From NCBI GenBank assembly GCA_902535625.1, contig CACAUA010000010.1, positions 1 to 33,041 on the forward strand: a stretch of DNA of 33,041 nucleotides. Reading direction: 5' to 3'. Of the stretch, positions 32,787 to 33,041 are shown piece after piece; the first letter of the stretch is position 1; each line of letters starts with the position of its first letter. The notes under the pieces are model-generated. The model searched no databases, was not told the DNA's origin, and saw only the letters and a program-made list of their open reading frames with translations. Both the position numbers and the translations under genes were made by a program. The stretch comes from an uncultured Pelagibacteraceae bacterium. GTDB taxonomy: Bacteria > Pseudomonadota > Alphaproteobacteria > Pelagibacterales > Pelagibacteraceae.

Positions 32787-33036
32787 ACCTTCAATCAAAC
32801 AAGATACTGGATTTAATTTAACAACATTAAATTCTATATCTGGTGAAATTAAAGGTATTGAATGTATAAAGCCTACCGTTCTTTTTGCTCAAGAAGGTAA
32901 TTGGAAAATAGTAATAAGAAACTCAAATATAAAATTAGAAAAAGGAGACACTTTTTCAGTTCCTTTGAGTAGCAAAATAGATATCTCGTGTAATAATTCA
33001 GAAAATAGTATTTTAAATTTTGTTAGTCAGATCTAA
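32779..33036 (+). pseudogene. second cupin domain in the +1 frame, continuation of the gene at 32097
   Basis: From the A8 run onward the +1 frame is open for 85 codons: it contains TVLFAQEGNWKIVIRNSN and KLEKGDTFSVPLSSKIDIS, which line up with VFVIYSGKWRFYWG and EAGDIISMPTNMFRAF of the first barrel, but without the HxH ligands. There is no ATG in this stretch, so it cannot easily be translated alone. Reading seven instead of eight A would join both frames into one bicupin of about 312 residues. Causes may be slippage at the A run, a real frameshift mutation, or a base-count error in the sequence. Its TAA (33034-33036) overlaps an ATG (33036-33038) that would begin the next gene beyond the window. 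Confidence 0.75.
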
Positions 33037-33041
33037 TGAAA

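Overview
The window is AT-rich, tightly packed, coding-dense DNA from a streamlined alphaproteobacterium, most likely SAR11 (Candidatus Pelagibacter or a close relative). The reasons are the strong A/T bias, gaps of a few bases or overlaps between most genes, DUF3553 and alphaproteobacterial RecX proteins, an ammonium transporter with no PII gene beside it, a thiV-type symporter behind a TPP riboswitch, and a large share of ABC uptake systems for small organic solutes. No tRNA, rRNA, CRISPR array, insertion sequence or prophage was seen. No gene-free stretch exceeds 300 bases; the longest (9192-9423) holds the riboswitch and a 3'-end hairpin.

Region 1 (1-9191) is mainly housekeeping and stress functions. 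It holds the 5' part of a Cys/Met-metabolism PLP enzyme, a 27-residue extremely basic protein, mnmA, a DUF3553-cysQ-small membrane protein operon, recX, an ABA4-like membrane protein, a rhodanese protein divergent from a Bcp peroxiredoxin, amtB, HU, rseP and thiV. The thiV riboswitch ends on the gene's own ribosome-binding site.

Region 2 (9424-14491) has a minus-strand run encoding an ABC-2 exporter, two tiny membrane proteins (one starting with TTG) and a TauE/SafE anion exporter. Next to it is a c-type cytochrome cluster (DUF4396, class I cytochrome c, cytochrome c'-like) divergent from a cytochrome b561 and a periplasmic thioredoxin-like protein.

Region 3 (14647-30965) looks like an organosulfonate and small-solute uptake and catabolism area. 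Alanine dehydrogenase and an omega-amino acid:pyruvate aminotransferase (probably taurine:pyruvate) are divergent from tauABC. TauC carries a large extra domain, and a strong terminator separates tauA from tauBC. Then come a three-gene ABC importer resembling AfuABC, an Ldh2-type 2-hydroxyacid dehydrogenase, an internally duplicated winged-helix regulator behind a direct repeat, a BASS-family transporter, a phosphate acyltransferase and an HpsN-type sulfopropanediol dehydrogenase (easily mistaken for HisD). Together they could bring in taurine and C3 sulfonates, remove amino nitrogen as alanine then ammonium, oxidise the C3 skeleton and export an inorganic or organic sulfur anion. The desulfonating enzymes themselves (Xsc, SuyAB) are not in this window.

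Region 4 (30979-33041) holds a protein of two tandem SnoaL-like folds divergent from a cupin gene. The cupin frame breaks at a run of eight A and continues in the +1 frame as a clear second cupin domain, ending in a TAATG overlap with the next gene. This SnoaL-tandem/bicupin pair beside hpsN is the best candidate here for an undescribed catabolic module.
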